Part shown: positions 14,405-16,368 of the stretch, piece by piece
Layout: each line of letters starts with the position of its first letter
Position numbering within the stretch: the first letter of the stretch is position 1
Assembly: GCA_035319145.1 (NCBI GenBank)
Contig: DATHDH010000171.1
Location: 1 to 16,368, forward strand
Source: JAAYUK01 sp035319145
GTDB lineage: Bacteria; Nitrospirota; Thermodesulfovibrionia; Thermodesulfovibrionales; Dissulfurispiraceae
Length of the DNA: 16,368 nucleotides
Direction: 5' to 3'
Translations under genes and position numbers: made by a program
Notes under the pieces: generated by a model
What the model saw: the letters and a program-made list of their open reading frames with translations, nothing else
Database searches by the model: none
What the model was told of the DNA's origin: nothing

Positions 14405-15148
14405 GTGACGAATAAAAGGACGAACAAAAGATCGAACTATTCCGGCTGGCTGATTGCGCTGATTTTCATTGTAATTGCCCTGCCCGTAGGGTACGTCATT
14501 TATCAGTCGGATCTCATGCAATTCTTCCTGAATGAAGCCAGGATGCGGGCGTTTATCAGCTCACTTGGCCCATGGGGGCCTATCGGGATCATACTGTTGC
14601 AGGCATTACAGGTTGTCATCGCGCCTATCCCCGGTGAGGCGACGAATATCCTCGGGGGCTATCTTTACGGACCTTTGTGGGGAACTCTGTATTCAACAAT
14701 CGGAGTAACCGTCGGTTCTTATCTCGCTTTTCTCTTCGCCCGTATTTTCGGGCAACCGTTTGTTGAAAAATATGCCAGCAAGGCATTGATTTCGCGATTT
14801 GATTATCTTTTGCACCATAAGGGAATGTTCATCGTTTTTCTGATTTTTCTCATCCCCGGCACGCCGAAAGATTCTTTGTGCTATCTGCTGGGGCTGGGCC
14901 ATCTGACTTCGGTAGAATTTTTATTGCTGACGGGAATCGGCCGCCTCTTTGGAACATTTATCGAAACGCTCGGAGGCGATTATTTGCGCAATGAGCAGTA
15001 TCAGGAACTGGCCGTTCTGGCAGGAGCAATTTTATTTGTCATTTTCGTCATCATGATCTACCAGAAAAAGCTTGAAGGCCTGTTCCGCAAGTGGCATAAG
15101 CCGAGAAAACCAAGTCCCTGCCACGGCAGCAAAAAAGATGAACGCTAA
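14405..15148 (+). CDS. TVP38/TMEM64 (VTT-domain) membrane protein
   Basis: 247 residues from GTG 14405; no earlier good start is visible and the ribosome site is weak. A basic N-terminus is followed by a membrane helix (about 14-33). The VTT/SNARE-associated domain spans about 55-190, with the re-entrant-type motif 'APIPGEATNILGGYLYGPLWG' (73-93, broken here for description) and its partner 'FLIPGTPKDSLCYLLG' (148-163), then 'GIGRLFGT'. A last helix is at 203-219, followed by a basic tail. The family is related to DedA proteins, proposed to move lipids across membranes. It is divergent from tatA, separated by 228 bases. Confidence 0.87.
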   Translation: MTNKRTNKRSNYSGWLIALIFIVIALPVGYVIYQSDLMQFFLNEARMRAFISSLGPWGPIGIILLQALQVVIAPIPGEATNILGGYLYGPLWGTLYSTIGVTVGSYLAFLFARIFGQPFVEKYASKALISRFDYLLHHKGMFIVFLIFLIPGTPKDSLCYLLGLGHLTSVEFLLLTGIGRLFGTFIETLGGDYLRNEQYQELAVLAGAILFVIFVIMIYQKKLEGLFRKWHKPRKPSPCHGSKKDER

Positions 15149-15267
15149 GGAACGCCGAATTTGTTTTCTCAATGCAGAGCAGTGTGCGAAGATCATCACG
15201 CCTTATACCTTCAATCATCACCACAGTTGTTTCTTTTGTCTTTTTGAATTTTTTGTGCGCCGCCTTT

Positions 15268-15276
15268 TGCTATAAT
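15268..15276 (+). promoter_or_regulatory. Extended -10 promoter of the mscS-like gene
   Basis: TGC immediately before a perfect TATAAT (15271-15276) forms an extended -10 element 48 bases before the start at 15324. No good -35 is found at normal spacing, which extended -10 promoters tolerate. The upstream DNA is T-rich. Confidence 0.55.
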
Positions 15277-15323
15277 GGGGCATCTTTCAAATCCATGGCC
15301 TGCGTAAAAGAAAGGGGGTAGTC

Positions 15324-16130
15324 ATGGAAACTTCCGGTATGCTGCAGTATCTCAGTACACAGGCAGTTGCAGTGGGGCTTAAAGTACTCGGGGCAATCGT
15401 CATATGGATTGTCGGTACCTGGCTCATCCGTTTTGGGACAAACCTCTTAAAGCAGACCCTGTCTGCGCGACAACTCGATGTTACCCTCGTAACGTACATT
15501 GCTTCGGGCATAGCAGTTCTTCTGAAGGTCATCCTAATCGTTGCCATCTTCGGCTATTTCGGCGTCGAAACAACGTCGATAGCTGCCCTGCTTGCCGGCA
15601 TCGGCCTAGCGGTCGGAACCATGTGGGGGGGACTGCTCGGAAATTTGGCGGCGGGGGCCTTCCTGGTTTTTTTGCGACCTTTCAAAGTGGGCGATTTTAT
15701 CTCTGCCGGTGATATCATGGGGACTGTCAGAGAAATCGGCCTTCTGGTTACCGCCATTGACACCATGGACAACATCCACACCTTCGTAGGGAACAGCAAG
15801 ATTCTTTCAGGGAACATCCAGAATTTCAGCACCAATCCATATCGCCGCGTTGATCTCAAGGCCCAGCTGAATCACGGGGTGAACCCTTCGGATGCCATGC
15901 GATTGCTCAAGGAGCATCTTGCGAAGATCCCTCATGTTCTCTCCGACCCTGCCCCGGATGTGGAGATTCTCGAATTCAATCTGGCCGGTCCGGTACTGGC
16001 AGTGCGGCCCTATTGCAACAATTACGACTACTGGCAGGTGTACTTTGATACCAATCGCGTCATTCGGGAGACATTTGGTGCGGCCAACTTCCCGGTTCCC
16101 GAGCAGCATGTGGCAATGAGGAATATCTGA
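15324..16130 (+). CDS. Small-conductance mechanosensitive channel, MscS family
   Basis: 268 residues, close to E. coli MscS (286), with GAAAGGGGG before the ATG. Three membrane helices are seen (about 15-37, 56-80, 84-118). The third is the Gly/Ala-rich pore helix 'AALLAGIGLAVGTMWGGLLG' running into 'NLAAGAFLVFLRPFKVGDFI', the family signature. The beta domain and the alpha/beta C-terminal domain follow ('VREIGLLVTAIDTMDN', 'STNPYRRVDLKAQLNHGV'). It opens under membrane tension to release solutes on osmotic downshock. A Trp101 in the pore helix, where E. coli has small or aliphatic residues, is unusual. It is preceded by its own extended -10 promoter and is probably monocistronic. Confidence 0.92.
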   Translation: METSGMLQYLSTQAVAVGLKVLGAIVIWIVGTWLIRFGTNLLKQTLSARQLDVTLVTYIASGIAVLLKVILIVAIFGYFGVETTSIAALLAGIGLAVGTMWGGLLGNLAAGAFLVFLRPFKVGDFISAGDIMGTVREIGLLVTAIDTMDNIHTFVGNSKILSGNIQNFSTNPYRRVDLKAQLNHGVNPSDAMRLLKEHLAKIPHVLSDPAPDVEILEFNLAGPVLAVRPYCNNYDYWQVYFDTNRVIRETFGAANFPVPEQHVAMRNI

Positions 16131-16175
16131 CCTCAGAGACCTGAGAAAACAACTTGTCGATTCGGTAGGCATTCG

Positions 16176-16217
16176 CGGGCGCCGATGCGCCGGCGCCCGG
16201 AACCCCGTTTTGCGGGG
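16176..16217 (+). terminator. Two consecutive GC-rich hairpins after mscS, possible terminator
   Basis: Hairpin one has perfect 8-bp arms cgggcgcc (16176-16183) and ggcgcccg (16192-16199) with an 8-nt loop. Hairpin two has 5-bp arms ccccg (16203-16207) and cgggg (16213-16217). They lie 46 bases after the mscS-like stop. No long T-run follows, so intrinsic termination is uncertain; they may instead stabilise the mRNA 3' end. Confidence 0.35.
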
Positions 16218-16256
16218 CACAATCTTCAATCATAGAAGAGGGAGGGCCATATCGCC

Positions 16257-16368
16257 ATGGAAGAGCAAGAGATCCCTTTGGAGAATCTGCATGAGGAGAT
16301 GCACCACAAGGCGCATGAAGGTGAACAGTGGATAACCCGGGTGGCATTGTCGGCGGCGATTTTTGCCG
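16257..16368 (+). CDS. DUF4337-like membrane protein, N-terminal fragment
   Basis: Starts at ATG 16257 after GGGAGGG (about 11 bases upstream) and runs off the window after 37 complete codons. The visible part is acidic and His-rich ('ENLHEEMHHKAHEGEQW') and then turns hydrophobic ('VALSAAIFA'), the beginning of a membrane helix. This resembles the N-terminus of DUF4337 proteins, small membrane proteins of unknown function; the assignment rests on a short stretch and memory of the family. Confidence 0.55.
   Translation, partial: MEEQEIPLENLHEEMHHKAHEGEQWITRVALSAAIFA

Noticed and set aside
1..16368. CRISPR arrays, tRNA/rRNA genes, insertion sequences or prophage
   Set aside because: No regularly spaced repeats, cloverleaf-like sequence, transposase or integrase motifs, or terminal inverted repeats were seen on either strand.

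Overview
This 16.4 kb window looks like a chromosomal segment of a free-living anaerobic or respiring Gram-negative bacterium. It has roughly 50-55% GC by eye. The multiheme cytochrome/NrfD redox module, the HTH plus 'two-CW' cysteine-rich protein, the SbtM-like radical SAM enzyme and the periplasmic Slt-type transglycosylase together suggest the Desulfobacterota or Nitrospirota. No rRNA or tRNA is present to settle this. Both ends are cut inside genes.

Left part (1-5713). The 3' end of an isochorismatase-family cysteine hydrolase converges on a minus-strand membrane protein with an M23 (LytM-like) domain whose zinc ligands look degenerate. A 448-base intergenic region follows, holding a hairpin, a perfect palindrome and a tandem 15-bp repeat over a candidate promoter. 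Downstream, five plus-strand genes lie head to tail and end at a strong intrinsic terminator (5688-5713): a small two-helix membrane protein, a GntR/HutC regulator, a ten-helix NrfD-type quinone-interacting subunit, a membrane-anchored tetraheme cytochrome c, and a Tat-exported protein with four [4Fe-4S] motifs. The last three form a recognisable quinone-linked electron-transfer module, but no catalytic molybdoenzyme subunit is encoded beside them.

Middle part (5747-8950, minus strand). An M20/PepT-like metallopeptidase, a radical SAM/SPASM enzyme resembling the SbtM family of peptide maturases, and an XRE-type HTH protein with a cysteine-rich two-CW tail are consecutive and codirectional. 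They may be one unit for making and trimming a modified peptide. No precursor peptide is recognisable in the window.

Right part (9084-16368). These are mostly housekeeping and envelope genes: an Slt-type lytic transglycosylase, a HerA-like ATPase (DUF853/YjgR), a VOC metalloenzyme followed by a DinB-fold protein, a lone minus-strand tatA with a palindrome upstream, a TVP38/TMEM64 membrane protein, a small MscS channel with an extended -10 promoter, and the start of a DUF4337-like gene. The isolated tatA is relevant to the Tat-dependent iron-sulfur protein, but tatB/tatC are not in the window.

No tRNA, rRNA, CRISPR array, insertion sequence or prophage gene was seen.
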